Assembly: GCA_036005125.1 (NCBI GenBank) | Contig: DASYQV010000320.1 | Location: 1-8,825, forward strand | Origin: DASYQV01 sp036005125 | Lineage (GTDB): Bacteria; Acidobacteriota; Vicinamibacteria; Vicinamibacterales; UBA2999 | Direction of reading: 5' to 3' | DNA length: 8,825 nt | In this document: piece after piece, positions 1 through 7,365 of the stretch | Position numbering within the stretch: the first letter of the stretch is position 1 | Layout of the letters: the number at the start of each line of letters is the position of its first letter | Made by a program: the position numbers and the translations under genes | The notes under the pieces: generated by a model | The model's input: the letters and a program-made list of their open reading frames with translations, nothing else | Databases searched by the model: none | Told to the model about the DNA's origin: nothing

Positions 1-73
1 CACGCGAATTTTGTACTCGTTGTGCGACCGCATAACGGGCGAGGCGCGCGGAGCGCGCCAAAAAGACACTGGG

Positions 74-161
74 TCTAACCAGGCGAGGGCTCTCCACCCC
101 AACGCGCGTCTTTAGCGCGTTGGGGTGGAAGATATCAAGGCAGAGCCCTTGACTGGTTAGA
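74..161. repeat. Long nested inverted repeat (imperfect palindrome)
   Basis: Three nested pairs of arms share one centre. The outer arms are TCTAACCAG (74-82) and CTGGTTAGA (153-161). The middle arms are AGGGCTC (86-92) and GAGCCCT (143-149). The inner arms are a perfect 15-base pair, 93-107 with 115-129, around a 7-base loop GTCTTTA. Between the middle and inner right-hand arms, 130-142 is unpaired. As RNA or cruciform DNA this would form a very stable stem. It sits 47 bases beyond the stop codon of the leftward radical SAM gene, so it could act as a transcription terminator or 3'-end stabiliser. The nearest T-run on the minus strand (T's opposite 60-64) is about ten bases past the outer arm, so it is not a textbook intrinsic terminator. 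A mobile palindromic repeat is an alternative. Confidence 0.75.
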
Positions 162-173
162 TGCGGCCCATGA

Positions 174-202
174 GCCGGGTCTAAAGACCCGGCCTACGTA
201 CG
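174..202 (+). repeat. GC-rich hairpin repeat, copy 1
   Basis: GCCGGGTCT (174-182) and AGACCCGGC (185-193) form a perfect 9-base inverted repeat, followed by the tail CTACGTACG (194-202). The first 25 bases match copy 2 (2322-2346) at 21 positions in the same orientation. It lies just 3' of the radical SAM stop codon (210-208 on the minus strand), where the hairpin could mark the transcript end. No T-tract follows it on the minus strand, so Rho-independent termination is doubtful. It resembles REP-type dispersed palindromes; that class assignment is inferred. Confidence 0.65.
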
Positions 203-207
203 TCTAC

Positions 208-2301
208 CTAGATTGCGGGCTTGTGGACGACGGGCTGGACGTCCTGCTTCTTCTGCATGCCGAGGCCCTGGATCTGGATCGTCGGCTGCTCCTTGAGCAC
301 TTGCTGCCGATAGAGACGCTCCATCTCCTGATGGTGCCGGATCTCCTCTGGCGTCATCTGAGGTTTCTTGCGCGCCTGCAGCTTCTCCTCGCGCGCGTTC
401 CTGGCGATGCCGCGCTCTTCGAGGTCGGTCTGGGCACCGGCGGCTACGGCCGCGGCGTTCAGGACGAGCGAGTGGTCCTTGCTCGGCAGCGGGACCGCCT
501 TCCCGCCCGCGAAGATCTCGTGACGGCCGTGCTCCTCGTACCACTTGCTGAGGGTGGCCGTCATGTGCATCTTCTCGATGATGTTCCGCCAGCCGATGCC
601 GGTGTTGTACGCGCAGAACGAGACCTCGCCCTGCTGAGTCGCGTACGGGATGATGCACATCTCCGTGCGGCGGAAGTCGTAGTTGAAGAGATCCTGGAAC
701 CACATTCCGGCGATGAAGAGGAAGTTCCACCGGTCGCCGCGCCGTTTCTCGATGTCCGCCATCGTCCGGTCGCCTTCGACCTTGCCGTAGCTCTTCCCCG
801 TTGCCCCGAAGGTCTTGTCGAACTTCTTCAGGAGGTCCATGAGGCGGAAGTGCGTGGGCGCCTTGAACGGGTCGTAGTTCCGCAGGAGCGCGAGCGTCAT
901 GCCGGCAATCGACAGCCACTTTCCGCGGCCTGCGTCATTCACCTTCGCCACGTCCTTCGCGAGCCGGTCGGCCTTCAGGAACGCGGTGACCGGGACGGCC
1001 TCTTTCGTTTCCTTGTCGATCATCACCGCCATGCCGACGCCGCAATTCGGGTGGCACCCGCAGGTGAGCTGACCCCATTCGCGGTCCGGCCCGTGCACGA
1101 CGTCCGCCCAATCGGTAAAGGTGGACATGAACGAGATCGGGAACCAGTCGCGTGTCGGCTCTCCGATGCCCGTCTGCTTTTTCACGTCGTGCGCCAGGTG
1201 CGAGAGGGTGTAGCGCTGCGCCGCGCGCCGCTCCGGCGTGATCTCCTCGTCGCGACCGGTGAACGACACCGGCTGGAACGACAGGAAGTTGATTCGCTTC
1301 GGATTGTCCAGCGCGAACTCGATGACGCGGCCGACCTGCTCGTTGTTGACGCCGTTGACGATGGTGATGACCGGCACGATGTCGACGCCGGCCGCGTGCA
1401 GGTTTTCAATCGCCCGCAGCTTCACATCGAAGAGGTTGCCGACGCGCCGGTGGGAGTTGGCCGCGTTGCCGATGCCGTCAAACTGCAGGTACGCGTAGCG
1501 CAGCCCGGCTTCGGCGGCGGCTTTCGCGAACTCGAAGCTCTTGGCGAACTCGATGCCGTTGGTCGCCGCCTGCACGCTGTTGTAGCCGACCTTCCGAGCG
1601 TAGCGAATCGCATCGAGGAAATAGGGCGACATGGTCGGCTCGCCACCCGAGAACTGCACCGACATCTGGCGGCGCGGCTTGATCGTGATCGCGTTGTCGA
1701 GGACCTGCTTGATGTCCTCCCAGGAGAGCTCGTGGACGAAGCCGACCTGGTTCGCATCCATGAAGCACGGGTCGCACATCATGTTGCAGCGGTTCGTCAG
1801 ATCCACCGTGAGGACCGATCCACGGCCGTGCTTGATGGTCGAGCTGCCGTGGTTGTGCAGCTTCTCGTCGTTGTGCGCGCGGATGTCGCGGCCCGGGAAC
1901 ACCTCCTCGAGGTGCTTGAAGAAGGCGGTGTCAATCGCCATCACGTCCTCGAAGTGCCCGTGAATGGGGCAGTCCTTGACCATGACGATCTTGCCGTCCT
2001 TTTCGAGAATGGTCGCCTTGATCTCGCCGACCTTCTCGTTGAGGAGGACCGAGACGTCCCGTTTGCCGTCGAGGATCGCCTGGCGCGCCTCGCGTACGCA
2101 GTTGGGACAGAGCGAGTCCGTTTCGCGCGGCCAGCCGAGCGGCGGCTTGGTCTTCTGATACGACTTCAGGAGCGGCTTGTCCGACCAGCGGGGCGTGAAC
2201 GAGGGGTTCTGCTTGATCGCGTTGGCAGTGGAAAACACCTGCCAGACACCATTGGCGGCCACGGCCATACCCTTCTCCACGTACTTCATCGGAGCGTGCA
2301 T
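208..2301 (-). CDS. Radical SAM enzyme, tetraether lipid synthase (Tes)-like
   Basis: The 697-residue protein has the radical SAM signature C172-x3-C176-x2-C179 for the [4Fe-4S] cluster that cleaves S-adenosylmethionine, and a GGEP motif at 219-222. Further metal ligands are likely: C65-x2-C68 with C111 in a CPIHG motif (a rubredoxin-like site), C414/C416/C420 (CGCHPNC), and C549 with C563 in CIIPYAT...SFCAYN. From memory this arrangement matches archaeal Tes, which joins two lipid tails carbon-to-carbon; bacterial relatives are proposed to make membrane-spanning lipids such as iso-diabolic acid. No transmembrane helix or signal peptide is evident. The last ~90 residues are charged and probably helical or coiled, beyond the expected core. 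The start at 2301 is chosen because AGGAG lies 8 bases upstream; a longer frame to 2379 would translate a hairpin repeat. Radical SAM membership is near certain, the lipid role is inferred, and a different substrate is possible. Confidence 0.9.
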   Translation of the reverse strand: MHAPMKYVEKGMAVAANGVWQVFSTANAIKQNPSFTPRWSDKPLLKSYQKTKPPLGWPRETDSLCPNCVREARQAILDGKRDVSVLLNEKVGEIKATILEKDGKIVMVKDCPIHGHFEDVMAIDTAFFKHLEEVFPGRDIRAHNDEKLHNHGSSTIKHGRGSVLTVDLTNRCNMMCDPCFMDANQVGFVHELSWEDIKQVLDNAITIKPRRQMSVQFSGGEPTMSPYFLDAIRYARKVGYNSVQAATNGIEFAKSFEFAKAAAEAGLRYAYLQFDGIGNAANSHRRVGNLFDVKLRAIENLHAAGVDIVPVITIVNGVNNEQVGRVIEFALDNPKRINFLSFQPVSFTGRDEEITPERRAAQRYTLSHLAHDVKKQTGIGEPTRDWFPISFMSTFTDWADVVHGPDREWGQLTCGCHPNCGVGMAVMIDKETKEAVPVTAFLKADRLAKDVAKVNDAGRGKWLSIAGMTLALLRNYDPFKAPTHFRLMDLLKKFDKTFGATGKSYGKVEGDRTMADIEKRRGDRWNFLFIAGMWFQDLFNYDFRRTEMCIIPYATQQGEVSFCAYNTGIGWRNIIEKMHMTATLSKWYEEHGRHEIFAGGKAVPLPSKDHSLVLNAAAVAAGAQTDLEERGIARNAREEKLQARKKPQMTPEEIRHHQEMERLYRQQVLKEQPTIQIQGLGMQKKQDVQPVVHKPAI

Positions 2302-2309
2302 GCGTCTTT

Positions 2310-2314
2310 CTCCT
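2310..2314 (-). promoter_or_regulatory. Ribosome binding site of the radical SAM gene
   Basis: On the minus strand AGGAG lies 8 bases before the ATG at 2301-2299. This strong Shine-Dalgarno match decides the start. The in-frame ATG at 2379 lacks one, and the ATG four codons further in (2289) would leave the site about 20 bases away. Confidence 0.85.
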
Positions 2315-2321
2315 GATACAG

Positions 2322-2350
2322 GCCGGGTCTGAAGGCCCGGTCTGCGAACA
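2322..2350 (+). repeat. GC-rich hairpin repeat, copy 2
   Basis: This copy reads GCCGGGTCT, then GAAGG, then CCCGGT, with the tail CTGCGAACA (2342-2350). It matches copy 1 at 21 of 25 core positions, although its stem is less perfect: CCGGG (2323-2327) still pairs with CCCGG (2336-2340). It lies immediately upstream of the ribosome binding site of the leftward radical SAM gene, so it should be in that gene's 5' leader or promoter. Together with copy 1 it brackets the gene. Confidence 0.6.
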
Positions 2351-2380
2351 AACCCTGACCTCCGAGAGCATCCATTCATA

Positions 2381-2429
2381 CCCGGGCCGGACCCATCAGG
2401 TCCGGCGCACGGACGACCTCAGGCCCGGG
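2381..2429 (+). repeat. GC-rich hairpin repeat, copy 3, with nested outer arms
   Basis: GCCGGACC (2386-2393) and GGTCCGGC (2399-2406) are perfect 8-base arms around the loop CATCA, with the tail GCACGGACG (2407-2415). An overlapping outer pair, CCCGGGCC (2381-2388) and GGCCCGGG (2422-2429), gives an alternative stem. Compared with copy 1, the stem bases GT/AC are replaced by AC/GT, so pairing is kept while the sequence differs. The tails of all three copies share CGnAC in the same register. It lies about 80-130 bases upstream of the radical SAM start. Confidence 0.6.
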
Positions 2430-2478
2430 ACAGCAACGAACTGGATGGCGAAAGGTGGGATAGTAGCGGCCCTTAGAG

Positions 2479-2509
2479 AAAAAAAAGGCCAGATTTCAGC
2501 CGATTGGCC
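2479..2509 (-). terminator. Terminator-like hairpin with T8 tract, leftward
   Basis: Read on the minus strand, GGCCA (2509-2505) pairs with TGGCC (2491-2487). Two further A-T pairs form across a bulged C, the loop is 8 bases, and eight T's follow directly (2486-2479). This is the layout of an intrinsic terminator, though the stem is short. It could block antisense transcription coming from the gltB side, end a small leftward RNA starting near 2665-2695, or attenuate a long leader of the radical SAM gene. Confidence 0.35.
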
Positions 2510-2712
2510 ATTTCGACATCCCAGTGGGCATACCCATGTCCGGGTGGGAGAGACGCGTCGGGCTGTCGGGGCCTACGGGCGAGGTAGCGAGGTGGGGTCA
2601 GGTCGTCGGCGCGGGCAAATGCCCGATTGGAGAACTATCCAGAAATCAGATTGGTTCGCCCAAAACATTGTATTTCCTTTATGACCGCGCGGATTGTACA
2701 AACACCTGCACC

Positions 2713-5700
2713 ATGGCGAATCTGCACGATGGCCCGCCGGCCGCCCAGGGGCTCTACGATCCCCACACCGAGCACGACGCGTGTGGCGTCGGCTTCGTCG
2801 TGCACATCAAGGGACAGCGCTCGAATGCGATCATCCGCAAGGCGCTGCAGGTTCTCATCAATCTCGAGCACCGCGGCGCGTGCGGCTGCGAGGTCAACAC
2901 CGGCGACGGCGCCGGGATTCTGATTCAGGTTCCCGACGCGTTCCTCCGCAAGGTCGCCCCGTTCACGCTGCCGCCGGCCGGTACCTACGGGGCCGGCCTC
3001 GTCTTCCTGCCGCACGACGCGCGGGATCGCGACGCGGTTCGAGCGCTCATCACGCGAATCGTCAACGAAGAGAACGCCGACCTGCTCGGCTGGCGAGACG
3101 TGCCGACGGACAATAGCCTGCTCGGCGCCAGCGCCATTGCCGCGCAGCCGATCTTCGAGCAGCTCTTTGTCACGTCGAAGGTTCCTCTGAGCGGTCCCGA
3201 CGCGCGGACGCGATTCGAGCGCAGGCTCTACGTCATCCGCAAGCGCATCGAGCACGAAGCCAACCGGCTCGAGATGCAACCCGCATCGCGCCGTGTCTTC
3301 TACATCGTCAGCCTGTCTTCGAACACGCTGATCTACAAGGGCATGCTCACGGCGCGGCAGATCGTCCCGATGTTCCCGGATCTCCTCGACCCGGATCTGG
3401 AATCGGCGCTGGCGCTCGTGCACCAGCGCTTCAGCACGAATACGTTTCCGTCGTGGCCGCTCGCGCACCCCTACCGATATATCGCGCACAACGGCGAGAT
3501 CAATACTCTGCGCGGCACCATCAACTGGATGCGCGCGCGCGAAGGGCTGCTGCAGAGCGATGTGCTCGGCGATGACCTGCGGAAGATTCTTCCTGTCATC
3601 CGCGAGGGGGGCAGCGACACCGCGACCTTCGACAACGTGCTCGAGTTCCTGGTCATGGCCGGCCGTTCGCTTCCGCACGCGATCCTGATGATGATTCCGG
3701 AACCGTGGAGCGGGCACGACAGCATGAGTCCCGACCGGAAAGCCTTCTACGAGTATCACTCCTCGTTGATGGAGCCGTGGGACGGTCCGGCGTCGATCGC
3801 GTTCACCGACGGTACGGTTATTGGCGCGGTGCTCGATCGCAACGGGCTTCGTCCGTCGCGGTATTACGTGACGAAGGATGACCTGGTCGTCATGGCTTCC
3901 GAAGTGGGCGTGCTCGACATCCCGCCGGAGAATGTGCTCGTCAAGGAGCGGCTGCATCCTGGTCGGATCTTTCTGGTCGACACGTCGAAGGGTCGCATTG
4001 TCGACGACGAGGAGATCAAGCGCGAGCTGGCGGCCGAGCATCCCTACGCCGAGTGGCTCGAGAAACACCTGGTGGACATCGACGATCTGCCGGCGGCGCG
4101 GGCCGAGCGGCCCGACCACGAGACCGTCTCCGAGCGGCAGGAGGCGTTTGGATACACGCAGGAAGACCTGCGTGTCCTGCTCGCACCCATGGCGGTGAAC
4201 GGCGAGGAACCGGTCGGTTCAATGGGGACGGACACGTCGCTCGCCGTGCTCTCCGATCGCCCGCGGCTGCTCTACGACTACTTCAAGCAGTTGTTCGCGC
4301 AGGTGACCAATCCACCGCTCGACGCCATTCGAGAGGAGCTCGTCACGTCGATGGCCTCGACGATCGGGCCCGAGCGCAACCTGCTGAAGCCCGAGCCGGA
4401 ATCGTGTCAGCAGATCGCCATCAAGTACCCCATCATCCACAACGATCACGTGGCGAAGCTGCGGCACCTGCCGCCGAACTCCCCGTTCCGGTCCACGACG
4501 CTGTCGATCCTGTTCGATCCCTCGGCCGGAGGTCCCGGTCTCGAGCAGGCGATGAACGAGCTGTGCCGGCGCGCGAGCGAAGCGGTTGCTGCCGGATACA
4601 ACATCGTGATCCTGTCCGATCGCGGCGTGGGCCCGAAGCACGCGCCGATTCCGAGCCTGCTGGCGACGGCCGGGGTGCATCACCACCTGGTGCGTGAAGG
4701 CACTCGTACGCGCTGCGCGCTCGTGGTCGAATCTGGTGACGCCCGCGAAGTCCACCACGTCTCGCTGCTGCTCGGCTACGGTGCCGGTGTGGTGAACCCG
4801 TATCTGGCGTTCGAGACGATCCACGACATGATTCGGCAGGGGATGCTGACCGGCATCAGCGACGCCGGGGCGGTCGAGCATTACACCAAGGCGCTCAACA
4901 AAGGCATCCTGAAAGTGATGTCCAAGATGGGCATCTCGACGCTGCAGAGTTACTGCGGCGCGCAGATCTTCGAAGCGATCGGTCTCGACGAGGCGTTTGT
5001 GAACCGCTACTTCACGCACACGGCCTCGCGCATCGGCGGGATCGGGATTGGGACGGTTGCCAAGGAGGTACGCCTTCGGCACGAAAGCGCGTTCGGTCGG
5101 CGGCCCGCAGGCCCGGTAGAGCTCGAGCAGGGCGGCGAGTACCAGTGGCGCCGTGAAGGCGAATATCACCTGTTCAATCCGGAGACCGTCTTCAAGCTCC
5201 AGCACGCGACCAGGAGCGGCAAGTACTCGATCTTCAAGGAGTACACGCGCCTCGTCGACGATCAGAACCGTCGGCGGGCGACGCTGCGGGGGTTGTTCCA
5301 GCCCAGGCCGGCGGGACCGCCTGTCCCAATCGACGAGGTCGAGCCGATCGAATCGATCGTCAAGCGGTTCTCCTCGGGCGCAATGTCCTATGGCTCGATC
5401 AGCCAGGAGGCGCACGAGACGCTCGCGATCGCGATGAACCGGCTCGGTGGGCGGTCGAACACCGGCGAGGGCGGCGAGGACCCCGCGCGGTACGTCCGCG
5501 ACCACAACGGCGATTCCCGTCGCAGCGCGATCAAGCAGGTTGCCTCGGCGCGGTTCGGGGTGACCAGCGAATACCTCGTCAATGCCGACGACCTCCAGAT
5601 CAAGATGGCGCAGGGCGCCAAGCCGGGTGAAGGCGGCCAGTTGCCCGGTCACAAGGTGTACCCGTGGATCGCGAAGGTGCGATATGCGACGCCCGGTGTC

Positions 5701-7365
5701 GGGCTCATTTCGCCGCCGCCGCATCACGACATCTATTCGATCGAGGACCTGGCGCAGCTCATCTACGACCTGAAGAACTCGAATCCCAGGGCACGGATTC
5801 ACGTGAAGCTGGTCGCCGAGGTCGGAGTTGGGACCGTCGCGGCCGGCGTCGCGAAGGCGCACTCGGACGTGGTGCTGATCTCCGGGCACGACGGCGGCAC
5901 GGGCGCCTCCCCGCTGACCAGCATCAAGCACGCGGGCATCCCGTGGGAGCTCGGACTGGCGGAGACGCAGCAGGTCCTGGTCCTCAACAAGCTGCGCGAT
6001 CGGATCGTCGTGCAGGTGGACGGCCAGATGAAGACCGGCCGCGACGTGGTCATCGCGGCGCTGCTCGGCGCCGAGGAATTCGGGTTCGCGACGGCTCCGC
6101 TCGTGGTGTTGGGCTGCGTGATGATGCGCGTGTGCCACCTGAATACCTGCCCGGTCGGCATCGCCACGCAGGATCCGGAGCTGCGGAAGAAGTTCCAGGG
6201 AACGCCGGAGCTCGTGGAGCAGTTCTTCCGGTTCATCGCCCAGGAAGTGCGCGAGGCGATGGCCGAGCTCGGATTCCGGACGATGGACGAGATGATCGGC
6301 CGGGTCGATTGTCTGGGCGCCGAGTCGGCGGTCGATCACTGGAAGGCCCGCGGCGTCGATCTCGCGGCGATCCTCCACAATCCAGACGCTCCGCCGGCGG
6401 TAGCCCGACGCCGCGTGCGCGAACAGGATCACGGCCTTGCCGCCGCGCTCGACAACAAGCTCATTGAGCTGTGCGCCGACGCGCTCGAGCACCGGAAGCC
6501 GGTCGAGATCGAGATGCTCATCCGGAACCCGAACCGCACCGTCGGTACGATGCTCGGCTACGAGGTCACGCGCCGCTACGGAGGCGAGGGGCTGCCCGAC
6601 GGCACGATCCGCATCGCCTTCAAAGGGTCGGCCGGTCAAAGCTTCGGCGCGTTTCTCCCCCGCGGCATCACGATGACGCTCGAAGGCGATGCCAACGATG
6701 GATTCGGCAAGGGGCTTTCGGGTGGACGGCTCGTGGCGTTCCCGCCGCGCCAGTCGACGTTCCGGTCCGAGGACAACATCATCATCGGCAACGTCGCGCT
6801 CTACGGGGCAACGGCAGGAGAGGCCTTCGTCCGCGGTGTCGCGGGCGAGCGCTTCTGCGTTCGGAACAGCGGCGCCACGGTGGTGGTCGAAGCGGCCGGC
6901 GATCATGCGTGCGAGTACATGACCGGTGGTCGCGTGCTGGTCCTGGGCCGCGCCGGACGCAACTTCGCCGCGGGAATGAGCGGCGGCATCGCGTACGCGC
7001 TCGACCCCGACGGCCAGTTCGCGCGGCGATGCAACCGCGAGATGGTCGATCTCGAGCCGTTAATCGGAGCCGACGTCGAGCTCGTCCGCGACCTGCTCAC
7101 GCGCCATGTCGTGTTGACGGGAAGTCCGTACGCCGAGCGGCTGCTCCACGACTTCTCCCGCGTGCAGCTTCGGATCGTCAAGGTCATGCCGAGGGATTAC
7201 AAGCGCGTGCTGATGGCGCAGGCGGAAGCAGAAGCGCAGGCGCGCGCCGTCAAGCCCACGCGCGACGGTGTTGCCAGACGCGTCAAGGCGCGAGTCGTCG
7301 CTGGACGTCCCTCGACGGACGTGGCGGCGCGGCTGGTGCCGCGGCTGGGTAAGCCCAATGGGTAA
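2713..7365 (+). CDS. gltB: Glutamate synthase (NADPH) large subunit
   Basis: This 1550-residue subunit of GOGAT hydrolyses glutamine and passes the ammonia through a tunnel to 2-oxoglutarate, giving two glutamates. The N-terminal class II amidotransferase domain (about 24-430) has Cys24 as nucleophile in DACGVGFV, so a 23-residue propeptide is probably removed; LEHRGACGCE and HQRFSTNTFPSWPLAHP (from 237) are hallmarks. A central linking domain follows. The FMN and 2-oxoglutarate synthase domain includes GAMSYGSIS (889-897), KMAQGAKPGEGGQLPG (964-979) and GHDGGTGASP (1058-1067). The [3Fe-4S] ligands are C1135-x5-C1141-x4-C1146. A GXGXG beta-helix domain spans about 1282-1440. Length and motifs are normal and all key residues are present. 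The start at 2713 puts the Cys at the usual depth; it lacks a clear Shine-Dalgarno, but the frame open back to 2524 has no family-like sequence. Its stop overlaps gltD. The protein should be cytosolic. Confidence 0.98.
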   Translation: MANLHDGPPAAQGLYDPHTEHDACGVGFVVHIKGQRSNAIIRKALQVLINLEHRGACGCEVNTGDGAGILIQVPDAFLRKVAPFTLPPAGTYGAGLVFLPHDARDRDAVRALITRIVNEENADLLGWRDVPTDNSLLGASAIAAQPIFEQLFVTSKVPLSGPDARTRFERRLYVIRKRIEHEANRLEMQPASRRVFYIVSLSSNTLIYKGMLTARQIVPMFPDLLDPDLESALALVHQRFSTNTFPSWPLAHPYRYIAHNGEINTLRGTINWMRAREGLLQSDVLGDDLRKILPVIREGGSDTATFDNVLEFLVMAGRSLPHAILMMIPEPWSGHDSMSPDRKAFYEYHSSLMEPWDGPASIAFTDGTVIGAVLDRNGLRPSRYYVTKDDLVVMASEVGVLDIPPENVLVKERLHPGRIFLVDTSKGRIVDDEEIKRELAAEHPYAEWLEKHLVDIDDLPAARAERPDHETVSERQEAFGYTQEDLRVLLAPMAVNGEEPVGSMGTDTSLAVLSDRPRLLYDYFKQLFAQVTNPPLDAIREELVTSMASTIGPERNLLKPEPESCQQIAIKYPIIHNDHVAKLRHLPPNSPFRSTTLSILFDPSAGGPGLEQAMNELCRRASEAVAAGYNIVILSDRGVGPKHAPIPSLLATAGVHHHLVREGTRTRCALVVESGDAREVHHVSLLLGYGAGVVNPYLAFETIHDMIRQGMLTGISDAGAVEHYTKALNKGILKVMSKMGISTLQSYCGAQIFEAIGLDEAFVNRYFTHTASRIGGIGIGTVAKEVRLRHESAFGRRPAGPVELEQGGEYQWRREGEYHLFNPETVFKLQHATRSGKYSIFKEYTRLVDDQNRRRATLRGLFQPRPAGPPVPIDEVEPIESIVKRFSSGAMSYGSISQEAHETLAIAMNRLGGRSNTGEGGEDPARYVRDHNGDSRRSAIKQVASARFGVTSEYLVNADDLQIKMAQGAKPGEGGQLPGHKVYPWIAKVRYATPGVGLISPPPHHDIYSIEDLAQLIYDLKNSNPRARIHVKLVAEVGVGTVAAGVAKAHSDVVLISGHDGGTGASPLTSIKHAGIPWELGLAETQQVLVLNKLRDRIVVQVDGQMKTGRDVVIAALLGAEEFGFATAPLVVLGCVMMRVCHLNTCPVGIATQDPELRKKFQGTPELVEQFFRFIAQEVREAMAELGFRTMDEMIGRVDCLGAESAVDHWKARGVDLAAILHNPDAPPAVARRRVREQDHGLAAALDNKLIELCADALEHRKPVEIEMLIRNPNRTVGTMLGYEVTRRYGGEGLPDGTIRIAFKGSAGQSFGAFLPRGITMTLEGDANDGFGKGLSGGRLVAFPPRQSTFRSEDNIIIGNVALYGATAGEAFVRGVAGERFCVRNSGATVVVEAAGDHACEYMTGGRVLVLGRAGRNFAAGMSGGIAYALDPDGQFARRCNREMVDLEPLIGADVELVRDLLTRHVVLTGSPYAERLLHDFSRVQLRIVKVMPRDYKRVLMAQAEAEAQARAVKPTRDGVARRVKARVVAGRPSTDVAARLVPRLGKPNG

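Larger units (their letters stand above)
1..207. other. Left-edge intergenic region rich in inverted repeats
   Basis: No complete gene is visible. The stretch holds a small GC hairpin (GGCGCGC at 43-49 with GCGCGCC at 53-59), the long nested palindrome at 74-161 and a hairpin repeat at 174-202. Those last two are listed separately. On the minus strand an ATG at 33-31 opens a frame reading MRSHNEYKIRV to the window edge. It could be the start of a neighbouring leftward gene, but it has no visible Shine-Dalgarno sequence and only 11 codons can be seen, so it is not called as a gene. Rightward frames entering from the left edge stop at 33-35 and 76-78, so the tail of a rightward gene is equally possible. 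Confidence 0.6.
2302..2712. other. Divergent intergenic region between the radical SAM gene and gltB
   Basis: This gap of about 410 bases must hold the promoters of both the leftward radical SAM gene and rightward gltBD. It contains hairpin repeat copies 2 and 3, a leftward terminator-like hairpin (2479-2509), three GATTGG motifs (2502-2507, 2625-2630, 2649-2654), a small hairpin CGGGCA-AA-TGCCCG (2613-2626) and the palindrome TTGTACAA (2694-2701). The last 80 bases are more AT-rich than the surroundings, as expected for a gltB promoter. I could not find a convincing -35/-10 pair or sigma-54 site on either strand. TACAAT boxes read leftward at 2698-2693 and 2672-2667 but lack good -35 partners. 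No credible small gene was found. Confidence 0.55.

Noticed and set aside
1..33. Start of a leftward gene at the window edge (MRSHNEYKIRV)
   Set aside because: Only 11 codons are visible and there is no ribosome site, so it cannot be told from chance.
223..2316. Long rightward open frame (697 codons) opposite the radical SAM gene
   Set aside because: It mirrors the coding gene almost exactly, is rich in Arg, Val, Leu, Asp and His, and has no recognisable domain; this is the usual antisense shadow in GC-rich DNA.
2302..2379. Longer N-terminus for the radical SAM protein starting at 2379
   Set aside because: The extra 26 residues would be translated largely from hairpin repeat copy 2 and have no ribosome site, whereas 2301 has AGGAG at 8 bases.
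2445..2684. Small rightward open frame of 79 codons in the divergent gap
   Set aside because: It has no Shine-Dalgarno, no recognisable family, composition unlike the neighbouring genes, and it overlaps the A8 tract and hairpin structures.
2510..2712. Glutamine riboswitch or tRNA-like element before gltB
   Set aside because: I could not match the region to a glnA-type riboswitch core or to a tRNA cloverleaf; GGTTCGCCC near 2653 resembles a T-loop only superficially.
4219..6906. Leftward open frame of 895 codons inside gltB (and another of 494 codons at 2635-4119)
   Set aside because: Both are antisense to a fully conserved gltB and have biased composition with no motif; they are shadows of codon usage.
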